Below are positions 31,801-35,158 of a stretch of DNA of 64,000 nt, piece after piece (the first letter of the stretch is position 1; each line of letters begins with the position of its first letter). The notes beneath the pieces are model-generated. The model saw only the letters and a list, made by a program, of their open reading frames with translations, was not told the DNA's origin and did not search any database. The stretch comes from Leptasterias polaris (lineage: Eukaryota > Echinodermata > Asteroidea > Forcipulatida > Asteriidae), in assembly GCA_037783415.1 (NCBI GenBank), contig JAZGTN010000213.1, forward strand, positions 1,240,001-1,304,000, read 5' to 3'. Position numbers and translations under genes: made by a program.

Positions 31801-33616
31801 ATAACTGTGTTTACTTTGCAGGTTTAAACATGGCCACATGATCACCTCTTGACCAATCAGAATGGATAAACTGTCCCAAGTAAAAACAGAAAAGAATCTG
31901 CTCCATTGTTTCTGACATGGCTGAACTTAAACTTGGACTCCGCACTTTAGAACCCTCATCCAAATGTCAGTGTTCCTAACGATGAAATGAACCATGCATT
32001 TATTTCCATTTGTTTATTTCTTTTTGTCAACGTTATAGAATCTTAGTATGACAGTTATCTTCAAGTTTTGCGTTGGGTTTCTGCTGTTTGCTGCTTGTGT
32101 TCAGCAGTGGCTGTACCGGTAAGCATACCTCGATAAAAATAATGATGTTAAAGAGGGTCTCTAAGGTTAAATGAAGTTTTTGTGATGCACTCATTTTTCC
32201 AATAGATACAGTCCTCATAAAAGTAGGGGAAAAATTGTAAGTCTCTAACCTCTGGTTAAAATGGTGCAAAATCTCATTTAATTTGATATTTTTTCAGAGC
32301 AAAGTTTGAACTTGATGTCAACGGACATCAGAATCAAAGGGTCTGTACATTCAAAAGATCAACTTCAATGCCGTTTTGGTTGAATATTATCAAAATTCAG
32401 GAACACTCTAAAAATTCACAGTATTTGAAATGTGACATCATGGAGCACTTTTTGGTTTTGACAAAAATTGCACTTGAAGATTATCAATTACAGTGGCATT
32501 CTACACCATTTTGACCCGAGTTAAGAGACTTGTAATTTGTTTCCCAACTTCATAAGGACACTCTATCTATTTGAAAATTGGTGGATCACAAAACTGAATT
32601 TTACCTTGGAGCCCCTCTGTTATTTTATTTAGTTTGATTAAAATACTTCTATCAGGAGTTAACCACAGTGTAGAAAACCCATACTGAGTCTCTTTGGCTT
32701 TGGCTGTGGCTTTTGGAGCCACAATAGCCATCAGGACAAACGAGTGATAAAGCCGTAGCTGCAGAAGCTGTCAATGTGGACATAGCCTTAACTTTTGCTA
32801 CTCTGAGCTGGTGTTCTGAACAGACATGATATTCTTTCTACCCGAGTCTGTGGGGGTTTTTTTTCACAGAACTCGGGTAAGTAGGCCTACGGAGTATACA
32901 GCGCTACACACTCATTGGTGTAAGGGTAAAAACCAAATTATATTCTTTATCCCCAATGCTAAGGATTCGAACTGCCTCTAGCCATCAGGCTAGCTCGGTG
33001 GTCTAGTGGTAAGACATCTGCTCTAGCAATGCAAAGGTCGTGGGTTCAAATCCCACCCAAGTGATTTGCCTGTGGATTTTTTTTCACAGAGCTTGGTAAG
33101 TACTGAGTATACAGCGCTTTACACACATCGGTTTAAGGGTAAAAACCAAATTATATAGCCTACTTGAGTCTGATTAATGGTTTTCTTTGCCTTTGGAAAA
33201 ATCAGAAAAAATGTGATTAAATATCCCGAAAAGTCTCTACCATATGTGCATGTAGGTTAGCCCCTTGTACTCTATAAAATGTTCCTACTTTTTTCCATAA
33301 ACCCAATATCATGCCTGTTTAAAGGAGAGCTTGGTGAAACAGCATCACTGCAGCAGATCCAAGTAGATGTGTACTTTGTAGATGCATTCACCACATAATA
33401 TCATGTTGCAGGCTGGCATAGTTTAGTTCAAAACCACAACCTCACCTTTCTTATCTACATTTTTCCCTTGTCTTGTTTTTCCTGTATTACAGTCTTACCC
33501 TGACCACACCTGTCAATGACATTGAGAAACTCAACTTTGGAAACCAGAACCACTCCAACTCCGAACACCAACAACTCCCAAGTAATGGTTTACATTGTAT
33601 TGACGAGAAAAAATAA
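4703..33616 (+). CDS. MFSD5: MFSD5-like molybdate-anion transporter, 11 coding exons
   Basis: Twelve-helix major facilitator transporter. Human and algal MFSD5/MOT2 proteins are known to carry molybdate; I infer the same substrate here. Exons are 4703-4847, 5715-5859, 12625-12793, 13366-13484, 14278-14414, 17856-18019, 28132-28257, 29483-29585, 29930-29997, 32039-32118 and 33493-33616. They total 1380 nt, or 459 codons plus TAA. Every junction is GT/AG and all phases agree. Visible family marks are DWLQGPY after helix 2, the motif-A loop ADKFGRR at about residues 94-100 (split by intron 2), GRLLGGIATS, SAFESWL, LFEGAMYTFV, FWPSMG and NFFRIPLN. The start ATG at 4703 has A at -3 and gives a short N-terminus leading straight into helix 1. 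Introns are large because of transposon insertions. The C-terminal 40 residues are hydrophilic and poorly conserved. Confidence 0.93.
4920..5065. mobile_element. MITE fragment (GCTTAAGCAGCT family)
   Basis: Contains 'GGCTGGTAACCTCATTCTGG', 'TAAGCATAATTTTGTTATGCTTA' and a degenerate 'TGCTTAACCAGCTGTATGAAATTTGGC' end. These match the core and right end of the copies at 17452, 18130, 29252 and 56420. The left end is poorly defined. Confidence 0.45.
5715..5859 (+). CDS. MFSD5: MFSD5 exon 2
   Basis: Encodes residues 49-96 plus two bases: ADWLQGPYVYALYEHYG, then helix 3 and the start of the motif-A loop (FADK). The acceptor is preceded by a pyrimidine-rich tract; the donor is gtgagt at 5860. Joining to exon 3 completes KFGRR. 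Confidence 0.93.
5961..6130 (+). mobile_element. tRNA-derived SINE, Gly/Glu-like head
   Basis: The head 'GAGCTCGGTGGTCTAGTGGT' with 'AAGAC' resembles an A box, and 'CTTGGGTTTGCATCTCACC' is a degenerate B box. A shared tail follows (TGTGGATTTTTT, AAGTACTGAGTATACA, GCTTTACACACA). A better preserved copy lies at 32987-33150. It is in intron 2 of the transporter. Confidence 0.7.
6160..6299. mobile_element. MITE with CTGGTTCATACTTCC inverted ends
   Basis: CTGGTTCATACTTCC at 6160 is matched by its reverse complement GGAAGTATGAACCAG ending at 6299. The interior contains further imperfect inverted words such as GCGAATT/AATTCGC. I cannot assign the target duplication with certainty. About 140 bp, no coding capacity. 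Confidence 0.65.
7471..7533. repeat. Perfect 20-bp-arm hairpin inside the mariner-like element
   Basis: CCAAGACGCTCCAGTTGTGT (7471-7490) is matched exactly by ACACAACTGGAGCGTCTTGG (7514-7533), with a 23-base loop. Part of the right arm recurs at about 7623-7645. Confidence 0.85.
7916..8107 (+). pseudogene. Possible pogo/Tigger-type transposase remnant
   Basis: The reading frame includes KRKRSPAKVIIEAWRKEI and SMVGASF, which loosely resembles the C-terminal segment of pogo-type transposases (basic-Ser-Pro, a Trp-containing helix, then SF). No catalytic aspartates are visible and the frame does not begin with a convincing start. The call rests mainly on its position inside an element with pogo-like ends. 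Confidence 0.25.
8450..8725 (-). mobile_element. tRNA-derived SINE with Ser/Leu-like head
   Basis: Read on the minus strand it starts 'TGTCGTGGCCAAGCAGTTAA' (A-box-like) and has 'GGGTTTGAGTCCCGG' (B-box-like), then 'GGCACTTGTGTCCTTGAGCA'. The same family is seen at 55375-55690 and 30923-31276. Confidence 0.7.
8930..9175. repeat. Interspersed repeat, copy 1 of 2
   Basis: Shares an ordered series of words with 59168-59505: GATGTC, AAGTC.GCCATCTT, ATGATTGGT.GGTGAACC.CTTGGC, GCTTGACRCA.CTC, and ATRGCGTTT.TCGGGAAC. Spacing differs by indels. No coding capacity; element class not recognised. Confidence 0.5.
9303..9693. mobile_element. MITE flanked by TTAA
   Basis: Starts AGGCAAAGTACATGTATACC and ends ATATACCTTCCCT, giving short imperfect inverted ends, with TTAA on both sides (9299-9302 and 9694-9697). 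Related sequence with the same internal blocks (CATTACTT.GAAGTGAAATG, CTTTATAC, GAAAGCTG) occurs at 49230-49990. Confidence 0.6.
9694..11330. other. Intron 2 sequence without a recognised feature
   Basis: No exon or complete element seen. A left-end fragment beginning 'tatagatgatgtgacctgtg' at about 9853 resembles the end of the MITE at 58591-58795. Remaining ORFs are short and compositionally random. Confidence 0.4.
11335..11430 (-). mobile_element. tRNA-derived SINE, partial
   Basis: On the minus strand 'TAGCTTCAGTTGGTTGAGC' resembles a tRNA D-arm/A box, and 'GGTCACAGGTTCACATCCCG' contains a B-box-like GGTTCACATCC. A related + strand fragment is at 12940-13025. Confidence 0.55.
11506..12335. 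repeat. Palindromic tandem array, GATGWCGACATCC type
   Basis: About a dozen irregular ~52-bp units of the form 'GATAATTTATCTCGGGATG', 'ACGACATCCTAAAAGT', 'GGATGTCGTCTT'. Each unit is itself an inverted repeat (CGACATCC/GGATGTCG). A longer segment starting TACGGAGCTCTGG occurs at 11506 and 11819. The last units (12258-12335) run in the opposite orientation, so the array folds back on itself. ORFs through it are repeat artefacts. Confidence 0.75.
12625..12793 (+). CDS. MFSD5: MFSD5 exon 3
   Basis: Encodes the rest of motif A (GRR), helix 4 with ILYALACVTK, and GRLLGGIATS followed by SAFESWLVYEHNS. The acceptor is ctgtttgtttcaag; the donor is gtaagt at 12794. Entry phase 2, exit phase 0. Confidence 0.93.
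12940..13025 (+). mobile_element. SINE fragment
   Basis: 'GTTCAGTTTGTAGAGCGCC' and 'GCAGGTTCATGTTCTGCTCT' are degenerate A- and B-box regions, followed by 'AGTCAATTTTTTGCTCTGTT'. Related to the copy at 11335-11430. Confidence 0.45.
13366..13484 (+). CDS. MFSD5: MFSD5 exon 4
   Basis: Encodes RGFDKDLLGTIFSHATLG and a helix with IVAIAAGIISQFF. The acceptor is attatttttttccag; the donor is gtgagt at 13485. Entry phase 0, exit phase 2. Confidence 0.93.
13782..13845. repeat. Degenerate (GAGCCA)n hexamer repeat
   Basis: A purine-rich hexamer run (gagccc aagcca gatcca gagcca...) that reads as Pro-Glu/Lys in one frame. It is simple sequence within intron 4, not an exon. Confidence 0.75.
13935..14290 (+). 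repeat. Tandem repeat spanning the exon 5 acceptor
   Basis: Blocks beginning GGTCACC/GGTCACA and continuing ATTTGACCCTRTTTAACAAGG then ATTGGTTGTTTTCTT start at 13935, 14002, 14093, 14185 and 14277 (spacings 67, 91, 92, 92). The last copy overlaps the real intron 4 / exon 5 junction (cttatag, then GTCACCGTTTGAC), so the unit includes the acceptor and the first dozen exon bases. Upstream copies have AAG or AAAG in place of the acceptor TAG. Confidence 0.8.
14278..14414 (+). CDS. MFSD5: MFSD5 exon 5
   Basis: Encodes SPFDVSM, the hydrophobic helix IVLILLVFIIMTIW, and ENYGDAKASLG leading into the central cytosolic loop. The acceptor is gttttcttatag; the donor is gtgaga at 14415. Entry phase 2, exit phase 1. 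Confidence 0.92.
14455..15480 (+). mobile_element. tRNA-derived SINE split by a MITE
   Basis: 'TTGGCGTAGTGGTATC' (A-box-like) lies before, and 'GGACCTCGGTTCGAATCCCG' (perfect B-box core GGTTCGAATCC) after, the MITE at 14505-15331. The word CTCCAGGACC/ATCTAGGACC occurs on both sides. A non-tRNA body follows the B box. Confidence 0.65.
14505..15331. mobile_element. MITE with GCAGCCGATTTCACGAAA ends, inserted in a SINE
   Basis: The left end GCAGCCGATTTCACGAAA is matched by TTTTGTGAAATCGGCTGC at the right. The interior is rich in TTACGCCA/TGGCGTAA words in both orientations, so the element can fold extensively. No coding capacity. It separates the A box from the B box of a SINE. Confidence 0.7.
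15647..15756. repeat. 55-bp tandem duplication
   Basis: 'CAATATTTCATTTTTGAAAA' followed by 'GGTTATTGAATTGTGTGTT' occurs twice at a spacing of exactly 55 bases, with one T/C difference. Non-coding, intron 5. Confidence 0.85.
16211..16596. mobile_element. MITE, ATACAGGATTGGTA family
   Basis: Left end AGGGGGTATTATGCAGGA, right end ACCAATCCTGTATACCT. The interior words GAGCTGACAAAATAGT, GGTTGTAACAA.CGAAATCAG and GATACAGTTTTCTCGAATA are shared with the copies at 47035-47378 and 48424-48788. No coding capacity. Confidence 0.65.
16637..16805. mobile_element. Short TA-flanked MITE (mariner-like)
   Basis: GACCTTATGCATTGACGTCA at the left pairs with TGACGTCATATGCATAAGGTC at the right, flanked by TA on each side (16635-16636 and 16806-16807). 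169 bp. The TA duplication suggests Tc1/mariner mobilisation. Confidence 0.75.
16958..17329. mobile_element. Harbinger-like MITE with TTA target duplication
   Basis: Inverted ends of 26 bp with one mismatch: AAGGCACTGGACACGTTTGG at the left and the reverse complement of AAGGCACTGGACACGTTTAG at the right, each followed by TAATTA. TTA flanks both sides (16955-16957, 17330-17332), typical of PIF/Harbinger. 372 bp, no transposase. Intron 5 of MFSD5. Confidence 0.8.
17452..17682. mobile_element. MITE, GGCCAAATTTCATAAAG family
   Basis: Left end TAGGCCAAATTTCATAAAGA with TGCTTAAGCAG, right end ATATGAAATTGGGTCC. It contains a 31-bp tandem duplication, GGCTGGTAACCTTTTTCTGG plus TTAACACAATT (spacing 31, near 17562 and 17593). 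Same family as the elements at 18130, 29252 and 56420. Confidence 0.55.
17856..18019 (+). CDS. MFSD5: MFSD5 exon 6
   Basis: Encodes DRKVLCLGMIQSLFEG, the helix AMYTFVLEWTPAL, a polar loop and HGWIFAGFM. This is the start of the second six-helix half and is well conserved in the family. The donor gtgaga at 18020 opens a roughly 10.1-kb intron that holds the LINE. Confidence 0.94.
18130..18310. mobile_element. MITE, same family as 29252
   Basis: Contains GCTTACCAGAATAAGGTTAC, GTGGCTGGTACCCTGCTTA and GCTAAGCAGC with a degenerate 'TGTGAAATTCGACCCAGG' right end. The left end is unclear. Confidence 0.5.
18752..19080. mobile_element. TTAA-flanked MITE, ATACAGGATTGGT ends
   Basis: AGGTGTTATACAGGATTGGT at the left and AACCAATCCTGTATGATACCT at the right form inverted ends of about 20 bp. 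TTAA is present on both sides (18748-18751, 19081-19084). The interior resembles the 16211, 47035 and 48424 copies partly in reverse orientation. Confidence 0.7.
19467..20377. mobile_element. Harbinger-like non-autonomous transposon
   Basis: Inverted ends of about 40 bp: GGAGCCGTTCACAATTATCA then ACATTTTCACGAGTGTACAAA at the left, mirrored by TTTGTACACTTGTGAAAATG with TTGATAATTGTGAACGGCCCC at the right. TTA flanks both sides (19464-19466, 20378-20380). 911 bp. The ORF at 19499-19987 shows no transposase motif. Intron 6 of MFSD5. Confidence 0.8.
20197..20251. repeat. Near-perfect 55-bp hairpin
   Basis: CATTTTTAAAAGAGG pairs with CCTCTTTTAAAAATG at the outer arms and ATTACCGTTT with AAACGGTAAT inside, separated by 2-base bulges. 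It lies near the right end of the Harbinger-like element. Confidence 0.85.
20618..22422 (+). repeat. Cluster of eight GGTTACTCRCGTTAC motifs
   Basis: The 15-mer GGTTACTC(A/G)CGTTAC occurs at 20618, 20802, 20989, 21004, 22208, 22229, 22246 and 22408, always in the same orientation. Some copies are adjacent; others are hundreds of bases apart. Sequence between clusters is AT-rich and unrelated between copies. Element ends and coding content are not seen. It may be the subterminal binding-site array of an unrecognised transposon. Confidence 0.7.
22620..22643 (-). repeat. LINE 3' tail, (CCTGAAA)n
   Basis: On the + strand TTTCAGGTTTCAGGTTTCAGG, i.e. three CCTGAAA units at the LINE 3' terminus, directly after AATAAA. 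Such short tandem tails mark the 3' ends of CR1/L2-type LINEs. Confidence 0.8.
22971..26033 (-). CDS. LINE ORF2: endonuclease plus reverse transcriptase
   Basis: 1020 residues from an ATG. Residues about 75-290 form an apurinic-type endonuclease of the exonuclease-endonuclease-phosphatase fold: HANIRSLN (78), LTETWL (107), YRPPG (183), GDFNINL (215) and SDHLP (281). Residues about 560-800 form the reverse transcriptase: NYRPISVLP (586), FLDLSKAFDTIDHDIL (656), GVPQGSILGPILFLIYINDI (714) and FADD (745), so all three catalytic aspartates are kept. The C-terminal part has a conserved tail of Cys/Leu-rich helices (LSLSCLQYCILAWG). The enzyme would nick DNA and copy its RNA by target-primed reverse transcription. 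There are no internal stops or frameshifts. Confidence 0.95.
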   Translation of the reverse strand: MSSSYSSDNTFNESLSNTDTNHSDSDVKNRLSNYVFHPVPLDTEYSEFLKSTCGSDYLSENRVQTKYAETEDSFSLYHANIRSLNKNFDPLQHSLAEMRHEFQIIGLTETWLKSDPDPLLFMPGYNIEFKNRQNQIGGGVMMYIKDSITYVLRPDLSTATHSYESLFVEITTNTKNVIIGLIYRPPGLCLHSFTEELEVMLEKISSESKTCYLLGDFNINLLNSDTHAGTNDVLNILYTYFFRPTIDKPTRITLNSATLIDNIFTNNVEPLSTYIVLSDFSDHLPIILFGSTIEKTKKISRFFWKRNTSAQNVAALKNELAQVDWDSVILTGDGVNLKYSQFTSKLNQLIDNCMPFEKCRHHKKVPTNPWITNCLLKSIRKKNKLYRTFLKKPSEINKVKYNRYKNKLTTVIRASKKEFYVASFEQEKNNMRNTWKVINEILSKKHNKLQPNNSFKINDCDVNDPLVIAETFNHYFVNIGQDLGSMIPNSISDPIKYIKGDFPDSLFLNPITQEELLDCICKLPNKKSSGHDGLDNILIKNIASSIVQPLTNIFNHSFVSGEVPDVLKIAKVTPVHKNGDRSFFSNYRPISVLPCFSKLLKRLVADRLGNFFDKYNILSQSQYGFRAKFSTQHALIDLVDKVTSSLDKFEHTIGIFLDLSKAFDTIDHDILMSKLERYGVRGIALEWFKDYLRDRKQLVVWQTQKSRYKSITCGVPQGSILGPILFLIYINDICNSTQLLKFILFADDTNIFYSGKNLNEDVNLMNTELTNVCEWFTCNRLSLNLKKTHVMVFTNRSIDKNVNIRLNNIVVEQVNSCTFLGVIVDDKFTWKNHCQKVLTLISRNLGIIRKLKHYVPSHILLSIYNTLSLSCLQYCILAWGNTHKTFLDKLFVVQKKPLRLINGSGSRDHSAPLFIKFNTLSIFDLYKYHMCALMYNFEKSVSLPLNIRDLFVRNTDIHTYNTRASDKLHLNKVRTSLHLSTVRYQGPLLWNQIRSSCPLTSIRACKKYYKKFLLNVVNDN
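26292..27203 (-). CDS. LINE ORF1: coiled-coil RNA-binding protein
   Basis: 303 residues from an ATG. The N-terminus is basic and Ser-rich, then about residues 45-135 are heptad-like and predicted coiled coil (ILETLGTMGTKISDLESKL, YRIDDLENRSRRNN). NNIVLHGIPE at about 135 begins an RRM-like segment as in L1-type ORF1 proteins, followed by a basic C-terminal domain. Such proteins trimerise and coat LINE RNA. It lies just upstream of ORF2 on the same strand with a 258-bp gap, and has no internal stop. Confidence 0.85.
   Translation of the reverse strand: MSEPLEARKSSRSSRKHNKDQPCSRTNLSDDQDGGHHCSCRDAMEQVNSKLDKILETLGTMGTKISDLESKLSDVTLAVSNHDDEISDLKSSMDLVSDKHLSCTRMINNRSDANHSYCSKLEYRIDDLENRSRRNNIVLHGIPEKSEGNNTIEQFLTGFFVDHMKLDGGDQIEVERAHRTPTHRRAATGAESSNDPSVSRPRPIHCRLLRYTDRQLVLKSASRSLKNNPYMGSQVFISDDVTCSVKNARKELRQVHLPSIRRDERVDFAYIPWSVPAVIKYKLHRGSFKSFRLGETAIDPTSG
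27331..28131. other. End of intron 6, no exon seen
   Basis: Non-coding. 'CCCCAAACTCC' and 'GGATCCATACACTGTTATTA' at about 27490-27545 recur in diverged form at about 33783-33835, indicating a shared interspersed repeat of unknown class. A strong pyrimidine tract precedes the exon 7 acceptor. Confidence 0.4.
28132..28257 (+). CDS. MFSD5: MFSD5 exon 7
   Basis: Encodes VAIMIGSSIFKIASKHF, SVESFMRP and the helix VLVISALALCVPIFMPL. Phase 0 at both ends. The acceptor follows cttctttctcttttgtag; the donor is gtgagt at 28258. Confidence 0.93.
28800..28905. repeat. Interspersed repeat copy with 11-bp hairpin
   Basis: CCATGTTTAAA (28822-28832) pairs with TTTAAACATGG (28840-28850). The following TTTAAACATGGCCAC...GACCAATCAGAATGGATAAACT recurs at about 31821-31873 in intron 9, so both are copies of one element. 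Confidence 0.6.
29252..29427. mobile_element. MITE, CAGGGCCMAATTTCATAGAGCTG family
   Basis: CAGGGCCCAAATTTATAGAG at the left and the inverted copy CTCTATGAAATTGGCCCCTG at the right, each with GCTGCT/AGCAGC inside. The core GGTTGGCAACCTTATTCTGG is shared with the 4920, 17452, 18130 and 56420 copies. 176 bp. CAGGG ends hint at hAT, but no 8-bp duplication is visible. Confidence 0.65.
29483..29585 (+). CDS. MFSD5: MFSD5 exon 8
   Basis: Encodes SQPMVFLGFLVFECCVGVFW and PSMGTMRGKYVPEE: a helix and the cytosolic loop of the second half. Entry phase 0, exit phase 1. The donor gtgagc at 29586 lies inside a 120-bp tandem repeat. Confidence 0.93.
29516..29820 (+). repeat. 120-bp tandem triplication covering the exon 8 donor
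   Basis: Copies begin TTTGAATGCT at 29516, 29636 and 29756, exactly 120 bases apart. Copy 1 is the 3' part of exon 8 plus intron. Copy 2 preserves the exon part with TGG changed to TAG, and keeps GAAGAAG|gtgagc at 29706. Copy 3 has lost most of the exon part but keeps a gtgagc at 29797. Confidence 0.9.
29663..29705 (+). other. Candidate alternative exon 8b of MFSD5
   Basis: In repeat copy 2 the TGG-to-TAG change makes 'ggtatcttttag', a possible acceptor. The 43 nt from 29663 to the donor at 29706 begin in phase 0 and end in phase 1, like exon 8, so they could replace exon 8 in frame. They encode PSLGTMRGKYVPEE and would omit the first 20 residues (a helix). Three of the four substitutions relative to exon 8 are synonymous. 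There is no transcript evidence, and the pyrimidine tract is short. Confidence 0.3.
29930..29997 (+). CDS. MFSD5: MFSD5 exon 9
   Basis: Encodes ARSTIMNFFRIPLN and the helix MIVIFLLLQ. The N-F-R-x-P-L element is a family mark. Acceptor ttcatcctcaacag, donor gtgagt at 29998. Entry phase 1, exit phase 0. Confidence 0.93.
30383..30922. repeat. 21-bp minisatellite, ACACTTGTGTCCTTGCC type
   Basis: About 25 copies of GACACTTGTGTCCTTGCCWWA with variants (GAGACTTGTG, ACACGTGTG), exactly 21 bp apart where clean (TTGCC at 30551, 30572, 30593). 21 bp is seven codons, so open frames run through it in several frames; I do not regard these as genes. The core word is identical to part of the S2 SINE family (CACTTGTGTCCTTGAGCAAG). 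Intron 9 of MFSD5. Confidence 0.9.
30923..31276 (+). mobile_element. SINE body embedded in the minisatellite
   Basis: 'GTGGGTTTGAGTCCCGGTCG' carries a B-box-like core. The body (CGTAAAATAGCCCAGTGCAC, AAGAGAAGGGGTTCGCCC, TGCACCACAGCACCTTGTAA) matches the minus-strand SINE at 55375-55690. It ends 'GATGGATATGAGCGCTATAT'. The tRNA A-box part is absent and replaced by minisatellite. Confidence 0.65.
31277..31440. repeat. Second, degenerate block of the 21-bp minisatellite
   Basis: About seven diverged units of GACACTTGTGTCCTT spacing 21-24 bp, grading into SINE-like 'TTGAGCAAGATACTTTTGTT' and 'CTTGAGCAACTCACTTAGCC'. This suggests the array grew from a SINE. Confidence 0.65.
32039..32118 (+). CDS. 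MFSD5: MFSD5 exon 10
   Basis: Encodes NLSMTVIFKFCVGFLLFAAC and VQQWLYR, the last transmembrane helix. Acceptor tttttgtcaacgttatag, donor gtaagc at 32119. Entry phase 0, exit phase 2. Confidence 0.92.
32845..32986 (+). mobile_element. SINE tail fragment
   Basis: 'TTTTTTTTCACAGAACTCGG', 'GAGTATACAGCGCTACACAC' and 'GTGTAAGGGTAAAAACCAAA' are the 3' body of the SINE that follows directly at 32987, without its tRNA head. Two copies thus lie in tandem. Confidence 0.6.
32987..33160 (+). mobile_element. tRNA-derived SINE, well preserved head
   Basis: 'GCTCGGTGGTCTAGTGGTAA' (A box) and 'GTGGGTTCAAATCCCACC' (perfect T-arm with B box) form a tRNA-like head, followed by a TGTGGATTTTTTTTCACAGA body. Same family as 5961-6130. 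I call it a SINE rather than a tRNA gene because it shares a long non-tRNA body with other copies. Confidence 0.75.
33493..33616 (+). CDS. MFSD5: MFSD5 exon 11 with stop
   Basis: Encodes LTLTTPVNDIEKLNFGNQNH and a hydrophilic tail ending CIDEKK, with TAA at 33614-33616. Acceptor cctgtattacag. The tail is rich in Asn, Ser and Gln and is probably cytosolic. Confidence 0.88.
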
Positions 33617-35158
33617 GCACACAAGATTTGCCTCAACTTTAAGTTATTTGAGCTATGGTATATGGTATATTTCGCTCTTTGCTTTGTGTTTTCTACCCTT
33701 GTTAAGTTCCCCGTTAGCCTTGATCAAGGCACGCCAGCTGGACCGATTTGTGTTAGTTGCTTTTTGCCCAGCTAGCTATTGCCCCAAACTCCAGCACACC
33801 CCCACTCTCACAGTGTGTGGATCCATACACTCTTACTGTACACACACTATACGCAAATTGTACATGTACACACAACCTTATGGATCAGGTTTCTGGGGTT
33901 CTGCTATCGTCGTTCTATTATTCCCTTTTCAGTAGAATTCCTCTGTGGGATCCAAGTTGAACAAAGGAAAACTTTGTGGGGTCCATTTTTCCATTGTGTA
34001 AAATACCCCACAAGGGCCCTTCCGTAAGCTCATGCGTGTAGATGATGTGACGGACTCCGTGCATATTTTATGTGACTGCGTATCCTCTTTGCGGACTCTG
34101 TACCTGGATAACTACCTTGGCTAAAGGGATAGCGCGCAAGACGGCCTTGATCAAAGCTAGTGCATAAACGCTCTGTGCAAAAACGTTGTATCTCAGCGTC
34201 CATTTACTTAGTGTGTACATCTGAGTTTTTTTCAGCAAGACCTTTTGCCAACCTTTTGACATTCTAAACACTATTTTAGGAGATATGACCTTGTTGCACC
34301 AACACGATGAAATAGGCATGTATTGGGTCTAACTGCATGACTACTCCAGAGGGCTTGTTTGGTTATTACTTGATGTAACATACAAATTATTGTTATTTTT
34401 TCTTAGTATAAGTTTGTTGTTCAATTTATTTAAAAATTTTATTTTAATTTCACTCAACTACCTGTCATTAAAACAAAAAGTACACTGAGACGCCTGTCAA
34501 TAAAACGTAGTGGCGCAACCAATGAGCCCCACCCCCCCCCCCCAACTCAAAACTCTTGTCCCCCAAAAAGATCAAAGAGATTAAGAAATACACAAGTGAG
34601 TGGTTCAATACATTAAAAACACCCCAAATTTATTTCTTTGCCCCCTCTTTCCCCCGCAAAAAAAAATGTCTACTGATCAAGTGCTAAATCAGAACAGAGT
34701 TGTATTATTTTTAATATTAACTTTTTCTTTTTTACATTATAAGTATAATTATAATGGGTTTTGTCGGGGAGGGGCATTGACAATGGGTAAAGTTTATATG
34801 AGTTATGTCATTGTTGTTTTTGTTGCTGGTTATGGTAAGTTAACATTACCTCTGAGCCCTTTTATAAGTCAAGACTGTACATTTAAGACTTTAATAACCA
34901 GATATACTTCTGCAGATGTGTATATTATATTCTTCAATATTTATTATTGTTGATAATACTTGTCAGAAATAAAAGATGGGACATTTCAACCCAGTGTAAA
35001 AGAGACAATTGTTCACAACACCAAGACTTATTTTAACATACATTCGGGGCTTTGATGTGAGAGAGAGAGAAAGGACAGCTTATGCAGGCATGACATTTTT
35101 CAGCTGATCATCTGATTTCCTCTGTTTCATACTTACGTTTGCACGCCTCAATGTTCAA
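33617..35158. other. 3' UTR and flank of MFSD5, no other gene
   Basis: Only short chance ORFs. 'TAGCCTTGATCAAGGCACGC' at about 33715 also occurs in diverged form at about 20534, a shared repeat fragment. A poly-C tract lies at about 34532-34542. Confidence 0.45.
34499..34504 (+). promoter_or_regulatory. Candidate polyadenylation signal for MFSD5
   Basis: AATAAA about 885 bases after the stop codon. A second AATAAA is at 34968-34973. Either could end the transcript; the sequence alone does not decide. Confidence 0.35.

Noticed and set aside
32987..33060. Functional tRNA gene
   Set aside because: The tRNA-like head is followed by a body shared with copies at 5961 and 32845, which marks a SINE.
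33516..33935. 139-codon ORF overlapping MFSD5 exon 11 and its 3' UTR
   Set aside because: It is a shifted frame of the last exon continuing into the 3' UTR; the phase-consistent frame ends at 33616.
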